Below, in pieces: positions 52,683 through 61,710 of a stretch of 64,000 nucleotides of DNA (its first letter is position 1; every line of letters starts with the position of its first letter). The DNA comes from Nostoc sp. 'Peltigera membranacea cyanobiont' N6 (lineage in GTDB: Bacteria; Cyanobacteriota; Cyanobacteriia; Cyanobacteriales; Nostocaceae), in the NCBI RefSeq assembly GCF_002949735.1, contig NZ_CP026681.1, forward strand, positions 6,850,501 to 6,914,500, in the 5' to 3' direction. The position numbers and the translations under genes were made by a program. The notes under the pieces were generated by a model. It saw nothing but the letters and a program-made list of their open reading frames with translations. It was not told the DNA's origin and did not search any database.

Positions 52683-54698
52683 CTAAGGTTTAGACACTAC
52701 ATAGGGCGAGTTAATTGCTGGCGCTTGGCTAGAACTAACCAATGCTTGGTAGATAAAAGCTGCTACCTGGGCGCGAGTAGCCGTTGCACTTGGATTCAGA
52801 GACTTTACATTAGGATAATTTACAACGATTTGCTTTTCAGTTGCAGCTGCGATCGGGCTACGGGCGTAGCTAGCGATGTTAGAGGCATCGTTGAAATATT
52901 TCAGAGTGCTTTCGGTATTACCACCAGAAGTAAATTTCAGACCGTTAGCGAGGGAAACTAAAACCTGCTGGCGGGGAATAGCTTGGTTAGGCTGAAAGCG
53001 ATTACCGGGATATCCAGATAAGAAACCAATGGTATAGGCTTGCTGAATGGCACTGGATGCCCAGTAGTTGCTGGGAACGTCAGCAAAATTGATCGCCTGT
53101 CGTTGCTGTGATTTTGGGAAAGCTTTGTCGATCATAGCGGCAAATTGAGCGCGTGTGACCGATTCTTCAGGGCGGAAGCTACCATCAGGAAATCCGGCAA
53201 TTACACCTCGTTGTGACAATTGTTGAATAAATTGTGCCGCCCAATAGTTAGATGAAACATCAGAAAAAGCAGTTTGAGCTAAAGATAGCGGAGAGCATCC
53301 CACTTGGATGGGTTTCCCTTGCAGGCTATAAGTCACCAAGTCACATACAAAACCTGCCGACTTAGACTCTACATAAGTCCGCTTTGGCGGATTTTGTTTA
53401 TCTAGCTGCGATTTCCAATTATCAGATATTTTTTCAAGAGTGGGATGCTTACTCAAAAACTCTGAGTCTGCAACAATATCGTGAGGCCCTTTAACACTTA
53501 TCTTAGAAGTATTGAGATAGATATTATAATCGTAAATAACGTTTTGATTTTTCGTGTTATTATTAACATCTTTGCCGGGGAAAGCATACAAAATGTTATT
53601 TAGAATTTTGACATCAGATGATGAATAAGCAAATATTTGCCCACCTTTAATTTCTGGACTTTGATTATTTAAAACAGCCGTGTTATTTACAATATCAACA
53701 CGATCGCTTGAAAATGCATGAATACCTGAGCCACCATTATTAAATGTAAGATTGTTTTTAACTAAAGTCCGTCCTGTATATGCAGCCAATTTCGAGTTAC
53801 TCCGATCGTTTCTAAAAGTATCGAGAATAATGCCATTACCATCTGTGATCTTTCCGACTGCAATCCAAGGAATATACATGCGATTGTTGTAAGTTTTGTT
53901 GTTGGTAATAAATATCTTGTATCCCTGGTTTTTGTCAAAATTCCAACTATTCAACATTGAAATACCACTAGAAGCATAAACACCATACCAGGCATTATTG
54001 AACACCACATTATTATCTACTGTCACATAGTCTGATTGAATCGCTGAAATCCCTGCTCCTCCACAGTCATGAACTTTATTGTTCAGAATACGGATGTGAT
54101 GAACATGACCGCTGGTTCGTCCGTCAATGTTGATGCAGTTTCCATTCGTCAGTGGGTTTAGTTTGTTAGTCTTCTGACTCATCGCATAATCAAGGGTTAT
54201 GTTGGCATTGTTCCCGACAACCTCCAACCCATTGATCTCGATATATGAAGCTCCATTTGAAATTACAATCCCGTTCCATGTATTGTGCTGAATTTTTGGG
54301 AAATGTCCAGGATATGCTTTATACCTAATCCATGCATTTGCAGTTCCAGAACGTTTAATACTTACTACACTTCCAGTATTGGGTATATTTGTGTATACCC
54401 CGTTCATAATCAATACTGTATCACCAGGGTTGGTAAGGTCTGCTGCCTTTTGAATTGTTTTAAATGCGGATGAAGTAGAAAGTCCGCTATTCTTGTCGTT
54501 TCCAGTACCACTAACGTAGTATGTTTTCGGTGTTGAATTCGCACTAATTAGCTCGCGGCTAGATAGGCTCATTTCCTTGTTAGTGGATATCTGACGGACG
54601 TTTTCAACTAAAGATGCTTTTATCTTTTCTCCCTGAGCCAAAAGACTTAACACCACGGGAATTGCAAGATATGTGCTTAAACTAAAACCTTGAATCGC
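52683..54698 (-). CDS. Fusion protein: parallel beta-helix (pectate-lyase/NosD-like) plus C-terminal SLH motifs
   Basis: 671 residues from the GTG at 54698, chosen because AAGGAG lies 9 bases upstream; the frame continues 8 codons further. An N-terminal hydrophobic segment (STYLAIPVVLSLLAQG) is probably a signal peptide. From about 40 to 440 comes a right-handed beta-helix: YYVSGTGNDKNSGLSTSSAFKTIQKAADLTNPGDTV, then repeated Asn-rich turns (HHIRILNNKVHDCGG, VTVDNNVVFNN, VDIVNNTAVLNN). Near 462 the sequence CSPLSLAQTAFSDVSSNYWA starts the SLH array, which runs almost to the end. The build suggests a wall-anchored polysaccharide-binding or lyase protein. It is downstream of the gene at 54982-55683 on the same strand. 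Confidence 0.88.
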   Translation of the reverse strand, partial: AIQGFSLSTYLAIPVVLSLLAQGEKIKASLVENVRQISTNKEMSLSSRELISANSTPKTYYVSGTGNDKNSGLSTSSAFKTIQKAADLTNPGDTVLIMNGVYTNIPNTGSVVSIKRSGTANAWIRYKAYPGHFPKIQHNTWNGIVISNGASYIEINGLEVVGNNANITLDYAMSQKTNKLNPLTNGNCINIDGRTSGHVHHIRILNNKVHDCGGAGISAIQSDYVTVDNNVVFNNAWYGVYASSGISMLNSWNFDKNQGYKIFITNNKTYNNRMYIPWIAVGKITDGNGIILDTFRNDRSNSKLAAYTGRTLVKNNLTFNNGGSGIHAFSSDRVDIVNNTAVLNNQSPEIKGGQIFAYSSSDVKILNNILYAFPGKDVNNNTKNQNVIYDYNIYLNTSKISVKGPHDIVADSEFLSKHPTLEKISDNWKSQLDKQNPPKRTYVESKSAGFVCDLVTYSLQGKPIQVGCSPLSLAQTAFSDVSSNYWAAQFIQQLSQRGVIAGFPDGSFRPEESVTRAQFAAMIDKAFPKSQQRQAINFADVPSNYWASSAIQQAYTIGFLSGYPGNRFQPNQAIPRQQVLVSLANGLKFTSGGNTESTLKYFNDASNIASYARSPIAAATEKQIVVNYPNVKSLNPSATATRAQVAAFIYQALVSSSQAPAINSPYVVSKP

Positions 54699-54833
54699 CA
54701 CAAGAAAAGGCTCCTTTATCACTACTACTTAACAAAAAGTATCAGGATATTACGTAATTTTGAATACTCTTTTAGATAGAGAATAAAATAAAGCCGATTT
54801 TATTAGCTGTTTTGATAGCTTAATTCAATAAGT

Positions 54834-54989
54834 ATCGATACTGATTAAGACGATACAGAGCTATAATAGTTGCTGTTAAATAATTTTTTTAGGTCTAAAA
54901 ATGAATGCGATCGCATACTATATTTAAAGTAGCGATCGCATATCAGGGATGATTAAACTCACGACTTGAATAGAGTTAAATCTAGTAGC
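54834..54989. repeat. 156-bp duplicated segment, copy 2
   Basis: It lies immediately downstream of, and overlaps the stop of, the gene at 54982-55683. The stem-loop arms are at 54905-54914 and 54932-54941. This is likely the original location, because the coding end is intact here. Confidence 0.85.
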
Positions 54990-55683
54990 GGGATTGTAGT
55001 ACTAAATTCAAATTAGAATTCAGTGTGAGCCTTAAATCTTGTGCGGGTCTGATGACAAATGCATTTACTTCTTTTTTCCGCAACAGGACACTCGCACCCG
55101 CACCCGCAGCTGCACCAAGAACAGGTTTTAAGTCGTCAATTCTGTTGTTACCAGTAATTAGTGAACCTAAAAGACCAGCACCTCCACCAATAGCTGCGTC
55201 AGTTAAAACTTGACTGGTGCTAGGCCCCTGTGAAACTCTTTGAGTTGTGGTATATGTCCGAGAACTTGCATTAATCGACTGGCGCTGACCATTAGAAAAT
55301 TCTAATTCCTGAGCGACAAACCGCACGCCTTTTCCTTGGTTATCATCTGTATTTCTTGAATAATTATCTAAGTCAACAGATTCTAGTCGTCCATTTACTT
55401 TAGTACCAGCAGGAATTAAGACATTTCTATTTTTGTCGATAATGTCATTGGCTATTCTCAAGGTTATAGATTTACTTTCCCCAGGAGCAATAGTAATTGT
55501 CTCTTTATCGTAAATGACAGGAAAATTTACCCCAGAAGGGATGGTAACGTTTCCATATTGACTAGTTCTGTTGTATTGTGCATTCGCAGGAGCAAAGCTG
55601 AATAGAGGGCTAATGACGCTTGTGGTAACGGCGATTGCCATAAGTGCAACAGTTCCAGATTTCCATTGATGTAGGCGAGTCAT
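54982..55683 (-). CDS. Secreted protein sharing the C-terminal domain of the SLH protein
   Basis: 233 residues. A signal peptide ends near 36 (FAPANAQ). The mature part begins IPSGVNFPVIYDKETI, has VLIPAGTKVNGRL and FVAQELEFSNGQRQSINASS, and ends with a Gly/Ala zipper (AAIGGGAGLLGSLITG, VLGAAAGAGASVLL) and DLRLTLNSNLNLVL. These parts match, in order, residues 235-413 of the SLH protein at 51047-52288. So the same module occurs alone and fused to SLH motifs. The function is unknown. There is no SLH part here. Confidence 0.82.
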   Translation of the reverse strand: MTRLHQWKSGTVALMAIAVTTSVISPLFSFAPANAQYNRTSQYGNVTIPSGVNFPVIYDKETITIAPGESKSITLRIANDIIDKNRNVLIPAGTKVNGRLESVDLDNYSRNTDDNQGKGVRFVAQELEFSNGQRQSINASSRTYTTTQRVSQGPSTSQVLTDAAIGGGAGLLGSLITGNNRIDDLKPVLGAAAGAGASVLLRKKEVNAFVIRPAQDLRLTLNSNLNLVLQSRY

Positions 55684-56070
55684 AAGAGGGTTTTCCTTTG
55701 TGTGTGATATGTGTAATGACGGTGATTTACTGAGTTTGTTTCTGACTGTTTTTGAACCTGTCTATAAGCGTATTCCGAAGATAAAAGTACTTATTATGAT
55801 GGGAGTCTGCGCGATCGCAATTGCTCCTCATAACTTGTATCCTGCTTAATGTGCGTCACTAAAACCAGAGGCAAGACATTTATGCGACGTAAATGGGGAT
55901 CGTTTTGTTCCCAAATGCTGTTTTATTACTTATGTCCACATATCTAAGCCATTGAATAGAGGCGAATGGGCTAACTGCGAACTCTTATTTCTATTCTAGA
56001 TTGATTTGCCAGGACTTGGAAAATATTTTCGCTTTCTTAACAAATAATTCACTATCTGTTATATGTGTAT
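55684..56070. other. Intergenic region
   Basis: It lies upstream of the secreted-module gene. One HIP1 core (GCGCGATCGCAATTG) is seen. I see no gene, RNA or repeat. Confidence 0.5.
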
Positions 56071-56415
56071 TTAAGATTGCTGCTGACGCTGTTTAATCTC
56101 TGCGATCGGTAATAGTAAAGTATCTTCTATTTGCTGTCGCACTTCACGGCTGACATAACAATCGCTATTCAGGCAATATACCAATAATTTATTGGCATCA
56201 TAATACTGCTGAAGCAATTCTTTTTGTTCGTTGCTGAACTGCCAATCATGACCAATATTGCGATGTTTAATCATTACTTCTCTTAATTATTCGCACCAAG
56301 CATTTCCATTAGCTAACCACCATTTTTGATATTCTTGCAAGTCTTGTCTGCTTGGTAGTTGTTCTCGAAGTTTTTGCAGCAAATCCTTGAGTTCTGGGTC
56401 GAGGGATCGTGAGAC
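56071..56415 (-). pseudogene. Remnant of the C-terminal end of a NACHT-domain NTPase
   Basis: On the minus strand the frame from 56415 reads DPELKDLLQKLREQLPSRQDL...WWLANGNAWCE, then a TAA at 56289-56287. It continues in the same frame LREVMIKHRNIGHDWQFSNEQKELLQQYYDANKLLVYCLNSDCYV to 56071. This is the C-terminal tail I associate with cyanobacterial NACHT (STAND) NTPases. CAA to TAA would explain the stop. An in-frame TAA also sits just upstream at 56418. Only about 115 codons remain and no NTPase domain is present. The 67-codon frame after the stop might still be open, but is unlikely to be a real gene. Confidence 0.65.
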
Positions 56416-56545
56416 TTATACCAATTTTAATTAAAAAAGGTCAAAGAGCGATGTCTGGCGACAAGCCCCACGCGTCTACAGATGTTTGCAGTTATGATGA
56501 CTAATAAGGAATAGCTTTTGCTTTATCGGATTTAGGAAGCCTTAG

Positions 56546-57115
56546 ATGTTGCACAAACAGTTTATTTATTGCTGGCAAAAATTGTTACTTCCCATCTTGA
56601 GCCGTGCAGTGCTAACAATTTGCCTCACAACAGGAGTGTTGGGGATCTTGGGAAGCACTGCTTCTATGAGTAATGCTCAACTAGTAAGTACCACTAAGCA
56701 CATCCAGGATAAACAGATACCATCAAAACCAATAGCGCTAAATGCCACTGTCTATCACAGTCCCGATTGTAACTGTTGTGGCGGGTGGATTGACCACTTA
56801 AAGACACAAGGTTTTCAAATTACAGATTTTCCCACGCCTGACATTGAAAAAGTTAAACAAAAGTACAACGTGCCGGATAACTTATCATCTTGCCACACAG
56901 CAATTGTTAATGGATATGTCATCGAAGGACACGTTCCAGCAAACGATATTAAACGTCTGCTTCAAGAAAAGCCAAATGTTGCTGGTTTATCTGTCCCCCA
57001 AATGCCTGTAGGCACTCCTGGGATGGAGATAGGAAATCAAAAAGATCCGTTTACTGTGTTTACCTTCGATCGCAATAACTCGGTTGCAGTATTCAATAAG
57101 TACCCATCCTCTTGA
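56546..57115 (+). CDS. DUF411 family periplasmic protein, putative metal-binding
   Basis: 189 residues. An N-terminal hydrophobic segment (about 16-40) is a signal peptide or anchor. The DUF411 domain follows with YHSPDCNCCGGWIDHL (the CNCCG motif likely binds metal), LSSCHTAIVNGYVIEGHVPANDIKRLL and the end GLSVPQMPVGTPGME. Family members often occur with copper-resistance genes; none is adjacent here. It is probably a periplasmic or lumenal metal-binding protein. Confidence 0.9.
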   Translation: MLHKQFIYCWQKLLLPILSRAVLTICLTTGVLGILGSTASMSNAQLVSTTKHIQDKQIPSKPIALNATVYHSPDCNCCGGWIDHLKTQGFQITDFPTPDIEKVKQKYNVPDNLSSCHTAIVNGYVIEGHVPANDIKRLLQEKPNVAGLSVPQMPVGTPGMEIGNQKDPFTVFTFDRNNSVAVFNKYPSS

Positions 57116-57123
57116 GATATTCA

Positions 57124-57197
57124 GAGGATATTTTAAAAGTGGGTTTTCTAATCTATTTTGACGATTAGAAATTACCTAATGCTTTTAAAACATCCTC
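57124..57197. repeat. 74-bp MITE-like element, GAGGATGTTTTAAAAG family
   Basis: The left end GAGGATATTTTAAAAG is matched by the complement of the right end (GAGGATGTTTTAAAAG) with one mismatch. The inner hairpin is CTAATC / GATTAG. It lies between the DUF411 and TPR genes, where it might also act as a transcript end. Confidence 0.75.
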
Positions 57198-57228
57198 ACA
57201 CTATCTAAGTCAGTGATGAGATATCTTA

Positions 57229-58173
57229 CTAGTTATAACCATTTTTGAGCAACTGCGACAAATGACTAAACCATCTCCCAAACCAGAAGTGAGATGTTAG
57301 AGTTGAAATATTTTGAGAAAGAAGCTCAATCGCATGGTTACAATCTTGCAGATTTGCATCAAGTCCCATTGCGTGATAAATTTCGCGGGCATTGCAAAAG
57401 GCTTGCATCGCTTCTGATTTTCGATTAATTTTTTCTAACACCAAACCTAAATTAAACCAGGCGTTTGCTTCTGCATTTTGGTCATCAAGATTCCTTCTGA
57501 TTTCTAATGAATACTGATGAAATTCAACCGATCTTTGATACTTTCCTAGAGCTTTATAAGCATTACCCAACCCACTTAAGGCCATGCCTTCGCCATTGCG
57601 ATCGCTAATTAATCTTGCTAGTTCTAACCATTGCTGGTAAAACTCAATTGCCAGTTGGTACTGCCCCAATGATTCATAAGTATTTCCCAAACTTCCCAGG
57701 CAAATGCATTCCCCAGTCCAATCGCCTATTTTCTTTGTTATACTCAACCACTGCTGATAAAACTCAATGGCCCGATCGTATTTGCCCAGGTATTCATAAG
57801 TATTGCCCAAACTCCCCAAACAAATACCTTCCCCAGTGCGATCGCCTATTTTCCTGGTGATCCTCAACCACTGGTGATAAAATTCGATCCCTCGCTGGTA
57901 TTTTCCCAGTGATTGGTGTGCGTTGCCCAACCCAGACAAAGACTTGGCTTCCCCAGTGCGATCGCCTATTTCTCTAGCTATATCCAACCACTGCTGATAA
58001 AACTCAATTGCTAGGTGGTATTCCCCAATTGAATGATAAGCATTGCCCAAACTTGCTAAACAAATGACTTCCCCGTTGCGATCGCCTATTTCTCTGGCTT
58101 TGTGCAAGCACCGCTTTTCAAACTCAATGGACTCGATGTTATTTAGGCTCCCTGTTCCAATTACTTGTGTCAT
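57229..58173 (-). CDS. Tetratricopeptide (TPR) repeat protein
   Basis: 314 residues, soluble. Six repeats of 40 residues run from about 18 to 255, each close to GEGICLGSLGNTYEYLGKYD then RAIEFYQQWLSITKKIGDWT. They are so alike that the 120-bp period is visible in the DNA. A last degenerate repeat (AWFNLGLVLEKINRKSEAMQAF) and a tail follow. The style is that of Rapsyn/LGN-like TPR proteins in cyanobacteria. No enzymatic domain is seen; it is probably a protein-binding scaffold with unknown partner. Confidence 0.88.
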   Translation of the reverse strand: MTQVIGTGSLNNIESIEFEKRCLHKAREIGDRNGEVICLASLGNAYHSIGEYHLAIEFYQQWLDIAREIGDRTGEAKSLSGLGNAHQSLGKYQRGIEFYHQWLRITRKIGDRTGEGICLGSLGNTYEYLGKYDRAIEFYQQWLSITKKIGDWTGECICLGSLGNTYESLGQYQLAIEFYQQWLELARLISDRNGEGMALSGLGNAYKALGKYQRSVEFHQYSLEIRRNLDDQNAEANAWFNLGLVLEKINRKSEAMQAFCNAREIYHAMGLDANLQDCNHAIELLSQNISTLTSHFWFGRWFSHLSQLLKNGYN

Positions 58174-58421
58174 TCTCTATAGAAAACGAAATTTTTGCTT
58201 GATAGGCTGTTGATTATACAATTTTCTGTACTTACAGCACAGAATAACAGAACTTATAGGCACAAGTTCTGTCAAAATCTAGAAATCGTTCTTCAATATT
58301 AAACTTTCTTTTATACACAGTGTTCGCCGTGTATAAAAGGCTTTTATTTATATTGGTAACAAGCGCACAAATATAGTATACTAATCAATTTCGCTTTTTA
58401 AAAAAATATAAGAAAAACCAA

Positions 58422-58814
58422 TCAATCAGCAGCTGCATAATCGGGTAATGCGTTGAGTTGTAAATTAACAGCACTGAGATAATTTTGGTCGTTTAAAAGT
58501 TGTGATGGCAATTTATCTGCGTTAACAGCAGCCTTCACCAAATCTTTTGCTATAATATTTCTGTTCTGAGTTTCAAATACTAGTGTTTCTCCACTAGGAA
58601 TACCGTGCTGCTTTAGACCTCCTTGATAAGCAAAAGTAACTAGATTGAACGGCTGAAAGTAATTAACATAAGTAGAGTTACTAGGTAAATTGTTAGAGTT
58701 AATAGCGATTGTTTCACTACTATTGTTAGTAGCTACTTGAGCTACAGCGATTCCAGGTACAAGATTAATAGAAGCAAAAATAAGTGCAGAATTTATTAAA
58801 TTAGTGAGTTTCAT
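58422..58814 (-). CDS. Small secreted protein, unknown
   Basis: 130 residues. A signal peptide probably ends at AVAQ (about 26). The mature part contains TYVNYFQPFNLVTFAYQGGLKQHGIPSGETL and ends LPDYAAAD. I recall similar small exported proteins in cyanobacteria but no function. A short segment (about 50-112) is predicted helical. It is monocistronic. Confidence 0.65.
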   Translation of the reverse strand: MKLTNLINSALIFASINLVPGIAVAQVATNNSSETIAINSNNLPSNSTYVNYFQPFNLVTFAYQGGLKQHGIPSGETLVFETQNRNIIAKDLVKAAVNADKLPSQLLNDQNYLSAVNLQLNALPDYAAAD

Positions 58815-59264
58815 AAGCTTATTCTTAGGTAATATGCGATCGGTCTTCTTTAGTAATAGAGTCCTCTTTATTATTAATCTCAGCTTCCTTCAGTCAGGTC
58901 ATCCGATCGGTTGATATATGACTCACCCAAAAAGGTGAGCGATTTGAGTGATAAAAAGTCCGTTAAATCCAGACACATTACAGAGTGATTGAAATTTTCT
59001 AGTACCTAACTGAGGCAAATTGAAAATTTATGCAATTTTTCAATTTCCGTCTTGAGTTTTCCAAGTATTACAGCAATTATTCAGCATTAAATAGTACATG
59101 AATACCAGCAAGACTGTGGTATTTTGAACAGATAAAATTATTTGTGTGAAGAATACTTTAGATTATAATACGGTCAACCCTAAGTATTACCGTTGATTAA
59201 TTCAAACCAAGGCTCAAATAGTATTATTATCAGTTTGTATAATTGGAAACTCAAATAACTGCTG
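58815..59264. other. Divergent intergenic region upstream of metY
   Basis: A hairpin CTCACC / GGTGAG lies at 58922-58939 without a T-run. I looked for a SAM-type riboswitch before metY and did not find the expected conserved boxes. No gene is seen. Confidence 0.5.
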
Positions 59265-60569
59265 ATGTCTGAACAATATCGTTTTGAAACCCTGCAAGTT
59301 CATGCTGGACAAGAGCCGGCCCCCGGAACTAATGCTCGTGCAGTACCTATTTACCAAACGACTTCCTACGTTTTTGACGACACCGAACACGGAGCGCGGT
59401 TATTTGCTCTCCAGGAATTTGGTAATATTTACACCCGAATCATGAACCCGACGACGGATGTATTTGAAAAGCGGATTGCTGCTCTAGAAGGGGGTGTAGC
59501 AGCATTAGCAACTGCTAGTGGTCAGGCGGCGCAATTTTTGGCAATCAGTACGATCGCTCAGGCTGGAGATAATATCGTTTCCACTAGTTTTTTGTATGGG
59601 GGAACATATAACCAGTTTAAAGTCTCCTTACCACGTTTAGGTATTAACGTCAAGTTTGTTGAGGGAGATCGTCCAGAAAGTTTCCGTCAGGCGATCGACG
59701 ATCGCACCAAAGCACTATACGTTGAAACCATTGGTAATCCTCAATTCAACATTCCCGACTTTGCCGCTTTAGCTGACATTGCCCACGAAAACGGCATCCC
59801 TTTAATTGTGGATAATACCTTCGGTGCTGGTGGGTATCTAGCTCGACCAATTGAATATGGTGCAGACATTGTAGTAGAATCTGCAACTAAATGGATTGGT
59901 GGGCATGGTACTTCCATCGGTGGCGTAATAGTCGATTCGGGTAAATTTGACTGGGGTAACGGCAAATTCCCCCTATTTACTGAGCCTTCCCCCGGTTATC
60001 ACGATCTGAATTTTCAAGAAGTGTTTGGGCCTGGTGGTTCCTTTGGCAATATTGCTTTTATTATCCGCGCCAGAGTCGAGGGGTTACGGGATTTTGGCCC
60101 GTGTTTGAGTCCATTTAACGCCTTTCTTTTACTGCAAGGATTAGAGACTCTCTCTTTGCGCGTAGATCGGCATGTGAGCAATGCCCTAGAATTGGCTAGG
60201 TGGTTAGAGCAGCAAGAGCAAGTATTATGGGTTAATTATCCGGGACTTCCCAATCACCCCTATCATGAACGAGCGAAAAAATATCTCCGGCATGGCTTTG
60301 GGGGAGTTTTAAACTTTGGCATCAAAGGTGGATTGGTGACAGGTAAAGCCTTTATTAATCATCTAAAGTTGGCGAGTCATTTAGCAAATGTTGGTGATGC
60401 TAAAACCCTCGTCATTCATCCCGCTTCCACAACCCATCAACAGCTAAGTGATGATGAACAGCTTTCGGCAGGTGTGACATCCGATTTGGTGCGGGTATCA
60501 GTGGGAATTGAACATATCGATGATATTAAAGAGGATTTTGAGCAGGCATTTCGGCAAGTTAGGAGTTAG
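59265..60569 (+). CDS. metY: O-acetylhomoserine sulfhydrylase (PLP-dependent)
   Basis: 434 residues. It makes homocysteine from O-acetylhomoserine and sulfide. The start YRFETLQVHAGQEPAPGTNARAVPIYQTTSYVFDD is typical of MetY. The PLP Lys lies in ESATKWIGGHGTSIGGVIVD. IYTRIMNPTTDVFEKR and HPASTTHQQLSDDEQLSAGV are also diagnostic. Size and sequence favour MetY over MetB/MetC. metX follows 61 bp downstream, so the pair makes and uses O-acetylhomoserine. Confidence 0.95.
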   Translation: MSEQYRFETLQVHAGQEPAPGTNARAVPIYQTTSYVFDDTEHGARLFALQEFGNIYTRIMNPTTDVFEKRIAALEGGVAALATASGQAAQFLAISTIAQAGDNIVSTSFLYGGTYNQFKVSLPRLGINVKFVEGDRPESFRQAIDDRTKALYVETIGNPQFNIPDFAALADIAHENGIPLIVDNTFGAGGYLARPIEYGADIVVESATKWIGGHGTSIGGVIVDSGKFDWGNGKFPLFTEPSPGYHDLNFQEVFGPGGSFGNIAFIIRARVEGLRDFGPCLSPFNAFLLLQGLETLSLRVDRHVSNALELARWLEQQEQVLWVNYPGLPNHPYHERAKKYLRHGFGGVLNFGIKGGLVTGKAFINHLKLASHLANVGDAKTLVIHPASTTHQQLSDDEQLSAGVTSDLVRVSVGIEHIDDIKEDFEQAFRQVRS

Positions 60570-60630
60570 TTATATGGGCATTGGATAATAGTTATTCTTC
60601 CTCTGCTTCCTCATCCCCCCACTCCCAGAT

Positions 60631-61710
60631 ATGATCTACCCAAACTTTATCTCAGCGCAAACCCAGTTTTACCAGCTTACAGTGCCATTTAAACTTGAAT
60701 GCGGCGAAGTATTAATTGGGGTTCAAGTTGCTTATCGCACCTGGGGACAGTTAAATGCTCAAGGTGATAATGGGGTAGTAATTTGTCATGCCTTAACTGG
60801 TACGGGTGACGCTGATGATTGGTGGAAACCTTTGTTTGGTTCAGGGAAAGCCTTCAATCCAGAACGCGATTTTATTGTGTGCAGCAACATATTGGGAAGT
60901 TGTTACGGTACAACTGGGCCAACTACTATCAACCCAACAACGGGAAAGCCTTATGGAGTATCCTTCCCTAAGATTACAATCCGAGATATGGTTCACCTGC
61001 AAGCTGCACTACTAGAATATCTGGGCGTTCAATCTCTGCGGTTTATAATTGGCGGTTCACTCGGTGGGATGCAAGCACTGGAGTGGGCGTTATTATATCC
61101 AGAAAAGGTGAAAGGTATTGCACCCATTGCTGTTTCTGGCAGACATTCGCCTTGGTGTATTGGATTAAGTGAAGCCCAAAGACAGGCAATTTATGCCGAT
61201 CCAAATTGGCAAGGAGGAAACTACACGCTGGATGCACCCCCAAACCAAGGACTAGCTGTGGCGAGGATGATGGCGATGTCTACTTACCGTTCTTGGGATA
61301 GTTTTGCAATCCGCTTTGGGCGACAGTATGATCTATCCGAGGAGTTTGCTATCGCGAGTTACTTACAGCATCAGGGTCAAAAGCTGACAGAACGATTTGA
61401 TGCCAACACTTACATCACTCTCACCCACGCAATGGATCGCCACGATGTTGCACGCGATCGCCCAAGTCCTAATTTATCAGATTATGAATCTGTTCTGCGA
61501 AGCATCCAGCAAGCGACTCTAGTTGTTGCTATTGATTCTGACATCCTTTATCCTCCAGTAGAACAACAAGAACTAGCAAATTTAATTCCTAATGCTCAAC
61601 TGGCGTGGCTAAAGTCAACCCACGGACATGATGCGTTTTTAATTGACATGGCTGCATTGAATGAAATACTAATCTGTTTTCGGCAAGGTTTAGATTTATC
61701 AGCTTCTTAA
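60631..61710 (+). CDS. metX: Homoserine O-acetyltransferase
   Basis: 359 residues, alpha/beta-hydrolase fold. The nucleophile Ser lies in GGSLGGMQALEWALLYP; the catalytic Asp is in AIDSDILYPP and the His in HGHDAFLID. Other marks are YRTWGQLNAQGDNGVVICHALTGT and MAMSTYRSWDSF. Sequence alone does not fully separate acetyl- from succinyl-transfer, but pairing with metY favours acetyl. It is in an operon with metY. Confidence 0.94.
   Translation: MIYPNFISAQTQFYQLTVPFKLECGEVLIGVQVAYRTWGQLNAQGDNGVVICHALTGTGDADDWWKPLFGSGKAFNPERDFIVCSNILGSCYGTTGPTTINPTTGKPYGVSFPKITIRDMVHLQAALLEYLGVQSLRFIIGGSLGGMQALEWALLYPEKVKGIAPIAVSGRHSPWCIGLSEAQRQAIYADPNWQGGNYTLDAPPNQGLAVARMMAMSTYRSWDSFAIRFGRQYDLSEEFAIASYLQHQGQKLTERFDANTYITLTHAMDRHDVARDRPSPNLSDYESVLRSIQQATLVVAIDSDILYPPVEQQELANLIPNAQLAWLKSTHGHDAFLIDMAALNEILICFRQGLDLSAS

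Noticed and set aside
58860..59264. SAM riboswitch before metY
   Set aside because: A single short hairpin is present but none of the required conserved boxes.
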